32,292 nt of DNA from assembly GCA_009746045.1 (NCBI GenBank), contig RPFO01000584.1, forward strand, positions 903,068-935,359, in the 5' to 3' direction. Below the pieces are notes generated by a model. The model searched no databases. It saw only the letters and a program-made list of their open reading frames with translations, and was not told where the DNA came from. The DNA is from Mesostigma viride. Its lineage: Eukaryota; Streptophyta; Mesostigmatophyceae; Mesostigmatales; Mesostigmataceae. Every line of letters starts with the position of its first letter. Within the stretch, counting starts at the first letter, position 1. The translations under genes were made by a program, and so were the position numbers. This document shows positions 17,782 to 27,038 of the stretch, in pieces.

Positions 17782-17989
17782 AGGCAAAAGAAACAACCTG
17801 CTTCCCTAGAATGGAAGCCCACCTTTTATAGCAACCACCTCTCCAGCCAACCCCTACCTGGGTGGCTGGGTTACGGGTGCCAGCACAAAAAAATAATTTT
17901 TCTAAAATAATTTTTTCTTTTGGTGCTATACGGCGTTGCATTCTCCGCTCAGCAGGTTAGTCATAGATAAAATGAGCATAGCTCACCAA
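17782..17989 (-). repeat. DIRS-alpha A1 repeat (5' terminus)
   Basis: 208 bp nearly identical to A2 at 12897-13103 and closely similar to the start of DIRS-beta (28413 on). It starts TTGGTGAGCTATGCTCATTT and ends at GCAAAAGAAACAACCTG read on the plus strand. It contains the TATA box. Confidence 0.9.
17824..17830 (-). promoter_or_regulatory. TATA box of DIRS-alpha
   Basis: TATAAAA in A1, about 120 bases upstream of the ORF1 ATG at 17709. It is conserved at the same place in A2 (12939-12945) and DIRS-beta (28587-28593), and is decayed in the relic (4243-4249). Confidence 0.75.
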
Positions 17990-19075
17990 ATCTCATCTCA
18001 TCTCATCTCATCTCATCTCATCTCATCTCATCTCATCTCATCTCATCTCATCTCATCTCATCTCATCTCATCTCATCTCATCTCATCTCATCTCATCTCA
18101 TCTCATCTCATCTCATCTCATCTCATCTCATCTCATCTCATCTCATCTCATCTCATCTCATCTCATCTCATCTCATCTCATCTCATCTCATCTCATCTCA
18201 TCTCATCTCATCTCATCTCATCTCATCTCATCTCATCTCATCTCATCTCATCTCATCTCATCTCATCTCATCTCATCTCATCTCATCTCATCTCATCTCA
18301 TCTCATCTCATCTCATCTCATCTCATCTCATCTCATCTCATCTCATCTCATCTCATCTCATCTCATCTCATCTCATCTCATCTCATCTCATCTCATCTCA
18401 TCTCATCTCATCTCATCTCATCTCATCTCATCTCATCTCATCTCATCTCATCTCATCTCATCTCATCTCATCTCATCTCATCTCATCTCATCTCATCTCA
18501 TCTCATCTCATCTCATCTCATCTCATCTCATCTCATCTCATCTCATCTCATCTCATCTCATCTCATCTCATCTCATCTCATCTCATCTCATCTCATCTCA
18601 TCTCATCTCATCTCATCTCATCTCATCTCATCTCATCTCATCTCATCTCATCTCATCTCATCTCATCTCATCTCATCTCATCTCATCTCATCTCATCTCA
18701 TCTCATCTCATCTAGCTCATCTCATCTCATCTCATCTCATCTCATCTCATCTCATCTCATCTCATCTCATCTCATCTCATCTCATCTCATCTCATCTCAT
18801 CTCATCTCATCTCATCTCATCTCATCTCATCTCATCTCATCTCATCTCATCTCATCTCATCTCATCTCATCTCATCTCATCTCATCTCATCTCATCTCAT
18901 CTCATCTCATCTCATCTCATCTCATCTCATCTCATCTCATCTCATCTCATCTCATCTCATCTCATCTCATCTCATCTCATCTCATCTCATCTCATCTCAT
19001 CTCATCTCATCTCATCTCATCTCATCTCATCTCATCTCATCTCATCTCATCTCATCTCATCTAATCTAATCTAAT
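17990..19075. repeat. (TCTCA)n pentanucleotide array ending in TCTAA units
   Basis: About 1.07 kb of nearly perfect TCTCA units, with one interruption at about 18713 (TCTAGC). The last three units before 19076 are TCTAA, the unit of the second array at 27039. It produces a 259-residue open frame that is only repeat. Confidence 0.97.
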
Positions 19076-19416
19076 TGCTGAGCTTTGCTCATTTTATATA
19101 TGACGCGTGGACGGGCTCAAAGGGGACCGACCTGCCGTAGGTAGCGTAAGACTAGCGCTTGTCACGAGGGTACTGCACCGGCCGGCCCTTTTTGTACCGA
19201 GGCTGAGTGTGGTCCGGGAGTGCAGGCGGCTAGGTAGCTTCTAACGAACGTCACTAGACCTTGTTACCTGCCCCAGCCGTCAGGCGTGGCGCAACTGTGA
19301 TGGGCAGTCAGTACACCTTGTACCTGCGCCAGCCGGCAGGCCTGCGTGGCGCAATGTGAATGATGGTCAGTATATAGAGTGGTGTAGGGGACGTAGTAGG
19401 GAGGCCTCTTTTCAGC
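19076..19416 (+). repeat. SDR-1 A1 repeat
   Basis: About 340 bp that match 20680-21017 with small differences; homology stops at TTTTCAGC in both. It begins with the palindrome TGAGCTTTGCTCA. Confidence 0.9.
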
Positions 19417-19462
19417 TTCGCAACTTGATCCCAGCATTTGCTGGCAAGGTCGGCTGGCCGCT

Positions 19463-19518
19463 ATGGCGGCTGCGCTGAATGTAAGACGATGCTATTGGCC
19501 TCTCCGGGCGTGGAGAGG
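19463..19518 (+). other. SDR-1 leader: short AUG frame, splice-donor-like GTAAG, hairpin
   Basis: ATGGCGGCTGCGCTGAAT is followed at once by GTAAGA and then by the stem CCTCTCC/GGAGAGG (19499-19505 with 19512-19518). SDR-2 has the same arrangement at 21592-21648, so it is conserved between otherwise diverged elements. A spliced short first exon is one reading; a structured RNA element is another. Confidence 0.5.
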
Positions 19519-20342
19519 CCTGGAATAAATTTCTTTATGTTCTCCACCAACCGTTACATGCCACGGTAATGGTTGTTGGGTGGGGGGCTCTACGATTTGA
19601 GTAAAAGGGTGTGATTTCCGGCGCTGGGCCCACAGTCTGACGATTCCCCTCTACCCCTGGGTGCGGCAAGCAGCTTCCTGACACTGGGTAAGCTGCGTTT
19701 TAAGTCGGACAACGTCAGGGAAGGAGCCATACAGGCCAGGGCCAGCGGCTACGGTGGAAAGAATCACAGGTGGAGGCGAATCTGCCTTTTTTTAATTGAA
19801 CGTGGGGATGGCTAGCGCGGGATGCCAGGGTAGCCCATAACTGCCAGGAGCCTGACAGCGGACCCGATCTTTCGGCCTGTGGCCAGACGGGAGTTTCGGG
19901 GAGGATGCGGGGCCGGCTGGAGCAAATCTTGGTGGGGGGAGCGCGCTCTTCATCATTGACTAGTTTTTTCAGCAAAGAATGCCTCGCCTGGCGAGGCTGC
20001 AATTCTGGCTGTTTTACCGCCTTTGTTTTTATCCTGTGTGATGCATTATAGGAAAAGCAATAAAGAGTTCGGTTCAGCCAGGGGGGCATATCTATGCCAT
20101 AAAAAAATTTCCTACAACAACACAAGCCCTGGTCAGGGCCTTGGCTAAGCAGTTTCCAAGCCAGGCCTTGGTAGGGTAGAGGGCCTATCGCCACAAAGGT
20201 TTCAATGCCGGGAAATCCCAGCCTCGGGGGTGGGGCTGGTGATGGGTCCTGGGCTTGTGAGAGACGGTCCGGGGGCGTAAGGCCTAATGAGCCGAGCCGC
20301 TGGAAACCGCCCCCCTAACGGGGGGAACGACATCATTGGGTG

Positions 20343-20388
20343 CCGCCCTGCGTCCGCCGGGAAACCGTAGCGGCCACACGGGGGCGGC
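20343..20388 (+). other. Conserved internal block shared by SDR-1 and SDR-2
   Basis: About 45 bases starting CCGCCCTGCGTCCGCCGGGA are almost identical at 26176-26220 in SDR-2. On the plus strand the frame gives CVRRETVAATRGR in both. It lies about 100 bases before B1 in each element. Confidence 0.7.
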
Positions 20389-20488
20389 AGTACAGCCGTG
20401 GCAGCGTGCAGGAGGGGGGCCATGGGCGGAAAGAAACTCGGCACCAAGGTTGGAGACAGCCTTGGTGGCCAGGAAGGAGGTGTGGGCG

Positions 20489-20679
20489 CAACACCTTGTG
20501 TTCGAGTATGCTGGGCCCCCAGCATGGTGCTACAATAACCAACTTGATAATGATGTGCACTGAGTTTGAAGGTGTGGTATAGCTAGGCTGTCCGTATAAA
20601 GCCTAGCACACAAAAATGTAAAATAAATGTTTCTCTTGGTGGGAAGGAACTCCAATGGACCAAAAACAAGAAATATATT
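20489..20679 (+). repeat. SDR-1 B1 repeat
   Basis: It starts CAACACCTTGTGTTCGAG and ends CAAGAAATATATT. It contains the inverted repeat ATGCTGGGCCCCCAGCAT and TGTAA at 20617-20621. B2 at 21050-21227 is the same sequence up to GGGACCAAAAA. Confidence 0.9.
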
Positions 20680-21017
20680 TGCTGAGCTTCGCTCATTTTA
20701 TATATGACGCGTGGACGGGCTCAAAGGGGACCGACCTGCCGTAGGTAGCGTAAGACTAGCGCTTGTCACGAGGGTACTGCACCGGCCGGCCCTTTTTGTG
20801 CCGAGGCTGAGTGTGGTTCCGGAGTGCAGGCCTAGGTAGCTTCTAATGTACGTCACTAGACCTTGTTACCAGCGCCAGCCGCCAGGCGTGGCGCAACTGT
20901 GATGGGCAGTCAGTACACCTTGTACCCATGCGCCAGCCGGCAGGCCTGCGTGGCGCAATGTGAATGATAGTCAGTACTTAGAGTGGTGTAGGGGACGTAG
21001 GGAGGCCTCTTTTCAGC
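20680..21017 (+). repeat. SDR-1 A2 repeat
   Basis: Second copy of A, directly joined to B1 at ...CAAGAAATATATT|TGCTGAG, and followed by ACCCACCCACCCACGCTGG. Confidence 0.9.
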
Positions 21018-21049
21018 ACCCACCCACCCACGCTGGTAAGATCGAGGGG

Positions 21050-21227
21050 CAACACCTTGTGTTCGAGTAATAATGCTGGGCCCCCAGCATGGTGCTACAA
21101 TAGCCAACTTGATAATGATGTGCACTGAGTTTGAAGGTGTGGCATAGGCTGTCCGTATAAAGCCTAGCACACAAAAATGTAAAATAAATGTTTCTCTTGG
21201 TGGGAAGGAACTCCAAGGGACCAAAAA
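21050..21227 (+). repeat. SDR-1 B2 repeat, left part
   Basis: Matches B1 from CAACACCTTGTGTTCGAG to GACCAAAAA, where SDR-2 begins. The missing last bases (CAAGAAATATATT) are found on the other side of SDR-2 at 27026-27038. TGTAA lies at 21178-21182. Confidence 0.9.
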
Positions 21228-21531
21228 TTTTTGAGCTATCTGCTCATTTTATATGTTATGTTGCGGCGGGCTCAAAGGCCCGGCCGATCTGCCGCCTGTA
21301 GCGTAGCTCTACCGTACGTCACCTACAGTGTACACCATGTAAGGTGCTTGTTGTTACTTAGGACTAGAGAGAAGGGGACCGGCGGTGCGCCGGTACTAGT
21401 ACCTACATACTGGCAACCGTGCCCGCCCTTGATTGAGGGGGGCGCGGCGCCTTGAGACATGTGCATTGTTTTCCATTTTCACACCGTACTTAGAGCGGTG
21501 TGGTGAACGTAGGGAGGCCTTTTTGCAGCTC
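21228..21531 (+). repeat. SDR-2 A1 repeat
   Basis: 304 bp matching 26515-26804 apart from small indels; homology ends at TTTTTGCAGCTC. It begins with TGAGCTATCTGCTCA. Confidence 0.9.
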
Positions 21532-21591
21532 GCAACTTTCCAATGTGAGGAAAGGTGGGCTGGCCGCTAGGGGGGCCGCTTTGCGGCCACT

Positions 21592-21648
21592 ATGGCTGCT
21601 ACGCCCAATGTAAGTCGACGCTGCGAGCCTCCCCGTGTTACGGAGAGG
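21592..21648 (+). other. SDR-2 leader: short AUG frame, GTAAGT donor, hairpin
   Basis: ATGGCTGCTACGCCCAAT runs into GTAAGT, a consensus 5' splice site, then CCTCCCC...GGAGAGG. It is the counterpart of 19463-19518 in SDR-1. Confidence 0.5.
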
Positions 21649-22210
21649 TGACCCGCTGTTGTTCGAAATATTGGTGAAGGGTTGAAGTGCTGGTCCTAGG
21701 GTGTTCCCCCACGGCGCTGGGGTGCGCCGGCCGGGCTCCAGTTGGGAGCCCGTAGTGACTGAATTTCGAAAGTCAATGAAGAGGGAAGGCGGTTTTTAGA
21801 GAAGGCCGGTTTTGGCGGAGAGCCCTGCGAAAGGACAGTGCGAGGTGATCGACTAGCCCTGAAGGAAGCGCTAGATTTGCCCTCGGGTAAAGTGTCCGCC
21901 GGGGATTTTTTATCCCTGTAGCGGCGTGCACGGGGGAAACAGGGCGTTTTTCATAAAGATGGGGGTCAAAAGAAACCAGAGGCGGAGGGGGGTGCACCAA
22001 TGGCAGCGGCTGGGGGGGGGGGGTCCTGTCGGCATGGGGAGGTCGGCAGGCACCCTGTAGCCTCTCGGCGCTCCGGCGAGCAGGCCCCTTCTGCCCTTGG
22101 CAATAAGGGAGAGGTGGGAAGCTGCGGAAAACCGTGGGTATTCATGCGCACTTACAAAAAAATCTGGTTAAGAAACTCTACAGCGCCTGGCAAGCCTGGA
22201 AAAAAATTTT

Positions 22211-22315
22211 CCCCTCGTGGGGGGCGCGTGAAAACGGCAAAGGCAAAGCGGAGCCCGCCGCCTTTGAGCAGGCGCAGCGGAGCCTTTGCCGTTTTCACGC
22301 GCCCCCCACGAGGGG
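22211..22315. repeat. Perfect 34-bp inverted repeat (hairpin)
   Basis: The arms 22211-22244 and 22282-22315 are exact reverse complements over 34 bases, around a 37-base loop. The arm starts CCCCTCGTGGGGGGCGCG. The flanks do not show a transposon terminus that I recognise. Confidence 0.9.
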
Positions 22316-23480
22316 GGGTGCGTGTGGAACCCGGCAGTGCGGTCCGGCTTTGTTTTAACTCGTCGTCTGTCCCACTACCTCTGGAGAGGACTGAGTTTTT
22401 CTCAGTCCTCTCCTGAGGACCGAGTTTTGAGGTTCTGTACAAAATTCGCCCCGGTCAGAATGTTTGAAAAAAAAATTTCTCTCAAAATTTATTCAAATAC
22501 TACGTGAAAAGATCTTTCTTGGACATATTTTTGGGATTTTTTTGGATTTGGTATGAGCGGCTAAATGTACGGTCAAAGTACAGGTGGTAAGGGTACTTTT
22601 CCACGTGAAACGCGAGTTCCGGAAATGCACGACCTAGCCATGGCGGCTCGCGCCCATGCATGCAGTTTACGTTTGCGGACGATTTAGCTGTCCAAACTCA
22701 GGAAATAGATTTTATATGTCCTATAAATGATAAAGCCTAATTTTTAGCTCGCGGGGATGCGATTTACCCGGTGTCGGCACTGTTCTTGCTGGAAAAAACT
22801 GCGATAAGGCAGGTCGACGGAATTGATGACTGCGCTTGCTTTCCGGCGCAATTTCAATGGCTGATGGGTTTCTTTCTACATTTTAACATGTATTGTATTA
22901 GAATAAATTGAGTGACAGTATAGATTTGATGATTTCGACCACTCTGTCACGTCATGGTCTATGTGCCGCAAAGTGCCACTTTTGCGGGCACCGCCTGGGC
23001 CAAGGTAACGCCAGCCGTGCCAGGTAAAGCCGGATAATCGTTGCCTCTTCGTTTCTTGATGTTCTTACATAAGTTTAAGCTTGCCAGGCGTTGTCAGGTT
23101 CAAGTCTTGATGCTCTTTCTTGACCGTTGCCTGCCCCTCTCTAAAACCCCCTTTTCAGATGATGTTAGCAGGCATTTGCCTTGACCCAGTGTAGTTGTGC
23201 AGGGTTTTAGGAGCTGTGCAGGTTTATACACCTTCATAGATGTTAGTTATTCTTTTGCTACGTTCATACTGCATGATTGTGTGGCCACGGGCTGCGTCAA
23301 GGGTGCTTTCAAGCTTATTATACGGGTGAGTGAAAAGTCTTGGTGACAAACCACTGCCATCATGTGCCAGCAACTATGTTGGCCACATCATGGCAAGGCA
23401 AAACAGTTATAGCCATCTCTATTGTTGTTAGAAACAATGGAAAGATGCTAACCTACCCATTATATTGTCCATTTACCCAG

Positions 23481-23521
23481 AGGCCTCAATTGAGGCCTTT
23501 TGGCTCAATTGAGGCCTTTTT
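23481..23521. repeat. Palindrome AGGCCTCAATTGAGGCCT with a second partial copy
   Basis: An 18-base perfect palindrome at 23481-23498, followed at 23502 by GGCTCAATTGAGGCCTTTT. The same palindrome lies at 25216-25239. The sequences outside the two copies also match in inverse (ATATTGTC..ATTTACCC against ATATTGTC..ATCTACCT), so they form arms of a larger imperfect inverted repeat. Confidence 0.75.
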
Positions 23522-25215
23522 CACCAAGGTCACATGGGGACGGTAATTTTGGCGGGAAGGACCGGTCCTATGGGTCGTCCGGCCCCAGTGGCGCGAATCT
23601 GGTATATGTGCTGAGCGTCCTGACCCATTGGGGTCGACAGGGGTCGACGGTTACTGAAAGATATGTGAGGTGGAAAAGTACCTATTTTGGCCACTTTCGT
23701 GCAACCGGACGACGAATTTTCACGAATGCACGACCATGGCGGCCTCGAGTAAAATAGACCGTATGGCCACGTTCGTGCATCATTTCGACCAGTAAGGAGC
23801 TCGTTGGGTAGATAATTTATCCGTGAAGCTAGCCCGATCGCTAAATGGGTCAGAAGTCAATTTCTAAATTCGTGGGGTCGTTATTTGTGTGCTGAATGCC
23901 AGGTTAGTGAAATTCAGCTGGGGCGTAATTGGCGTTGATAGTGCGCCTGCCAGCAGGCCGGTGCTTCGATATGCTGGGAAGAGACTAGCGGAACGGCGGG
24001 GGGGGATGTTGGGGCAGCCGTGACTAAAGGGGCACTGGCTATTTTCGAGCCTTTTGGCGTGGATCCGTAGGTAGAGGAAGGGGTGTTTTTAGCTAGGAAA
24101 AACTGGGATGCGGACAATAAACGCGCGCGCGCCCCCAGCTATGGGAGCGCCATTATGCGAACAGCGCTGGTGAGGCCGCTGCAGCCGCTTTCATACGTCA
24201 ATGGACGACGCATGGAGCGTCTGTCCGGCCAGATTTGCGGGCTGCATCGCTTCCGGACAACTTGAAAACGCCGAGCTTGAACAGCTTTTCTAATGCAGCC
24301 ACGTTCAGCGCCAGCGCATATGCGTGCCTAGTGATCCCGGGTGTGAGGGGTGTGAAAGGTAAGTGCGTCCTGGTGGTAGTAAGGTAATGGCATCGATTTG
24401 CTTGTGATATCGTCAGTTTTTAGCTGCCTATCGGCGCCTAGTGCCGATGTGACGTAAGGCAGGTTACAGTACTTCGTGCAGTGCTCTGCGGCTGGCCCCC
24501 GCCTTATAGACGTGTTTGCTTTCCATAAGAAGCATGGCAGTTCCTGCCATGCTGGCCATGTCTCAGGCAACCCTTGCAAAGCCCGAAATCAAGCTAAGAG
24601 GTCTAGTAGGCTGTGCAAATGTTGTCCAGTTATGCTTGTATATCTTGCCATGTGCTGTTCATCTGCTGCCGCGGCAGCAAACCCCTGTCATAATATACCG
24701 TAACAACCTAGATATTGGGGCTATGTGAGTGAAGCTACGCGCTTGGAAGGTCACACCTATCATTATAATGCATGATCCTTGTGCGTGTTTGTAATAGAGG
24801 CTTTGGATTCCTCATGGTTACGTGCAATACCCATGGCAGGCTATTGCTGCCTGCAGTGCTGCGCGACAGCCCCTGCCGTGCAAGTGTGTGTGAGGGGTCC
24901 CTTGGGGAGCATGCCATGTCATGCCATGCTTACCATGTCGTGGGGGAACCTCGTAAGGTCCAAAAGACACGTTACATGCAGATGGAACTGAGTACTGACG
25001 CCTTTTGGTCGCTTGTATCTATGGTCATGTTGTGTTGATGGTGCCGTCGCAGCGACAACCTGTTTTATTAAATCATAATTAAATATGTATTAGGGCTATA
25101 TGACTGATGTTAAGTGCTGGGAACCCCAAAACAATCATAATAATGCATGGCCTTCACTCATATTTGGAATAAAGTTTGTTGGCTCATTGTAATGACATGC
25201 AACACCCAATTTATG

Positions 25216-25239
25216 AAAAGGCCTCAATTGAGGCCTTTT
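25216..25239. repeat. 24-bp perfect palindrome
   Basis: A-run, AGGCCTCAATTGAGGCCT, T-run: a perfect 24-base palindrome, partner of the one at 23481. It could be a hairpin in RNA or a protein-binding dyad. Confidence 0.8.
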
Positions 25240-25924
25240 TCCAGGTAGATAGACAATATTGGTGGTTGACACTTATAACATAACCCTTTGTTGGTAGGTA
25301 TCCAAGCCCATTCCCTACGTGAATGCATAGGCTCTCACTACATGATAAGGTATGATACAACTGCAGTATGATGATGCAGGTGTGTTGTCCTGTTACGCTT
25401 GAAGGGAAATGAGGTGATTGGGATGGTTGGTGGCCATGGTGGTGTGTAGTATGACCACACTTACATGCTAGCAAAGTTAGCAAAAGCCCCATTCCTCTCC
25501 TGAGGACTGAGAGTTTTTTCATTGTTTCAGGCAGTGGCAGTGGCCAAATTGAGCCCAGTTTTTTGCCACGTTTCAAGAACTATATTGTTTACATGCCTAT
25601 ATTTTTCTAACGTGCACCATGATTTGATTAAATTTTCCCCACTCGCTCTTATCCCGAAAAATGCAAATTCGCCGAGGGTGTCATATGTCCAAGTAATTTC
25701 CAGGTGTTTGGGTCAAGTTTTCACTAACGCAGTATTTTTTCCAGCAAAATGACATCAAATACACCCTCGATCCACATCAAAACATTTGGGATGGACCCCC
25801 CACCTAGTCGCTACACGCGGTTGAAAAAGGTCAACTCAGTCCTCTTTTGAGGACTGAGTTGGGACAGACGACGAGTTAAGAAAATGCATTATATACCATA
25901 ATAAAGCTCCACTCGGCTGCGGCT

Positions 25925-25967
25925 GCGCCAAGGCTCGTGACACCATGGCGATGGTGAGCCTTGGCGC
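25925..25967. other. 12-bp stem-loop GCGCCAAGGCTC
   Basis: GCGCCAAGGCTC (25925-25936) is matched by GAGCCTTGGCGC (25956-25967) across a 19-base loop, between the inverted-repeat element and B1 of SDR-2. Confidence 0.7.
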
Positions 25968-26321
25968 TAGGAGGTCCGCAGCCATCATTATCACCACGAT
26001 CGATGGGGGGTAATAGAGCCAGTGGCAGTGACTCTACCCTCGGGAAATCCCAGGGGCTTTGCCGGTGGGCTGGTTTATATGGTGGTTGGGTGAGCTGGAG
26101 ACGTTCCCAGGTGGCATAAGTCCTAAAGCGGCAGCACTGGGATGCGCCCCTCTAAGAAGGGGAACGCATGTGGCTCCGCCCTGCGTCCGCCGGGAGACCG
26201 TAGCGGCCACACGGGGGCGGGAAGGGGGGCATCATCATGCCAACAAGAGCCCAGCATTCCAAGTGGTTGCGTTCCTACCACCAGGGCTGGAAACGGCCTG
26301 GGTGGCCAGAGATGGTGATGT

Positions 26322-26514
26322 GGGACAAGATTGGACCAAGCGGGCATGTGCTGGGCCCCAGCATGGTGAACTGGCCTAACTTGACAATGACTTGTACAAT
26401 GATTTTGAGGGGGTGGCTAGGCTCAACTGTTAAAGCCTGCACACACTTATTGTAATAAACTTGTTTCTCTGGTACTAGGAAGGCACTCCAATGGACCTTA
26501 GCTTCAGCACCTAT
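26322..26514 (+). repeat. SDR-2 B1 repeat
   Basis: It starts GGGACAAGATTGGACCAAG and ends CTTCAGCACCTAT. It includes TGCTGGGCCCCAGCA and TGTAATAAA (26451). It matches B2 almost base for base. Confidence 0.92.
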
Positions 26515-26804
26515 TTTTTGAGCTATCTGCTCATTTTATAGTTATGTTGCGGCGGGCTCAAAGGGGGCCGATCTGCCGCCTGCAGCGTAGCTCTACCGTA
26601 CGTCACCTACACCATGTAAGGTGCTTGTTGTTACTTAGGACTAGAGAGAAGGGGACCGGCGGTGCGCCCGTACTAGTACCTACTGGCAACCGTGCCCGCC
26701 CTTGATTGAGGGGGGCGCGGCGCCTTGAGACATGTGCTTTGTTTTCCATTTTCACACCGTACTTAGAATGGTGTGGTGAACGTAGGGAGGCCTTTTTGCA
26801 GCTC
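26515..26804 (+). repeat. SDR-2 A2 repeat
   Basis: Second A copy, joined directly to B1 on its left and to the linker CCACCCACCCACCCTCGCTG on its right. Confidence 0.9.
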
Positions 26805-26831
26805 CCACCCACCCACCCTCGCTGCTGTTGG

Positions 26832-27025
26832 GGGACAAGATTGGACCAAGGGGGCATGTGCTGGGCCCCAGCATGGTGAACTGGCCTAACTTGACAATGA
26901 CTTGTACAATGATTTTGAGGGGGTGGCTAGGCTCAACTGTTAATTAAAGCCTGCACACACTTATTGTAATAAACTTGTTTCTCTGGTAGGAAGGCACTCC
27001 AATGGACCTTAGCTTCAGCACCTAT
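26832..27025 (+). repeat. SDR-2 B2 repeat
   Basis: Copy of B1, with small differences such as an extra AATT in TTAATTAAAGCC. TGTAA lies at 26965-26969. It is the 3' terminus of SDR-2. Confidence 0.92.
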
Positions 27026-27038
27026 CAAGAAATATATT

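Larger units (their letters stand above)
12851..17989 (-). mobile_element. DIRS-alpha: PAT/Kangaroo-like tyrosine-recombinase retrotransposon
   Basis: Read on the minus strand it has A1 (17989-17782), ORF1 (17709-16619), a pol region with RT, RNase H and tyrosine recombinase (16255-13496), a 3' untranslated region, B1 (13298-13104), A2 (13103-12897), a C-rich linker, and the first 20 bases of B2 (12870-12851). Two separated copies of A in the same direction, with B1 joined to A2, is the split-direct-repeat layout of PAT-type DIRS elements. There is no integrase or LTR. Both coding regions have frameshifts, so this copy is probably dead, but the motifs are well kept, so it is young. Its 5' end abuts the (TCTCA)n array. 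Confidence 0.88.
22355..25879. mobile_element. Candidate 3.5 kb inverted-repeat element bounded by TTAA, inside SDR-2
   Basis: The left end TTAACTCGTCGTCTGTCCC (22355-22373) is repeated exactly in inverse at 25861-25879. Each end is followed inward by a 13-bp hairpin containing GAGGACTGAG (22383-22413 and 25832-25861). TTAA at both borders would suit the target site of piggyBac-type transposons, but TTAA is its own complement and may just be part of the repeat. No transposase frame is seen, so if it is a transposon it is non-autonomous. Confidence 0.5.
21228..27025 (+). mobile_element. SDR-2: split-direct-repeat element inserted in SDR-1 B2
   Basis: The order is A1 (21228-21531), internal part (21532-26321), B1 (26322-26514), A2 (26515-26804), CCCA linker (26805-26831), B2 (26832-27025). 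It starts TTTTTGAGCTATCTGCTCAT and ends CTTCAGCACCTAT; the B1-A2 junction (CACCTAT|TTTTTGAG) is exactly the end joined to the start. It sits between GACCAAAAA and CAAGAAATATA of SDR-1 with no duplicated bases. No transposition protein is recognised in its 4.8 kb interior, part of which (22355-25879) looks like a separate insertion. Confidence 0.85.
19076..27038 (+). mobile_element. SDR-1: non-autonomous split-direct-repeat element, interrupted by SDR-2
   Basis: The order is A1 (19076-19416), internal part (19417-20488), B1 (20489-20679), A2 (20680-21017), CCCA linker (21018-21049), B2 (21050-21227, completed at 27026-27038 after the SDR-2 insertion). Without SDR-2 it is about 2.2 kb. The left flank is ...CTAAT and the right flank CTAAT..., with no target-site duplication. 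No RT or recombinase motif is present, so it must be moved in trans. Its end TGCTGAGCTTTGCTCATTTT resembles the DIRS terminus. Orientation is assigned by analogy with DIRS-alpha (A first, TGTAA in B). Confidence 0.85.

Noticed and set aside
17936-18715. 259-residue open frame made of repeated SSHLI
   Set aside because: It is the TCTCA array read in one frame (15-base period) and has no other content apart from the DIRS terminus.
19715-20194. 159-residue minus-strand open frame inside SDR-1
   Set aside because: No known motif, opposite to the direction inferred for SDR-1, and not matched by a frame in SDR-2.
21228-27025. SDR-2 as an LTR retrotransposon with A1 and A2 as LTRs
   Set aside because: A1 is at the very left end but A2 is followed by a second B copy, and B1 is joined directly to A2. 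This A1-B1-A2-B2 order and the lack of a target duplication do not fit LTRs.
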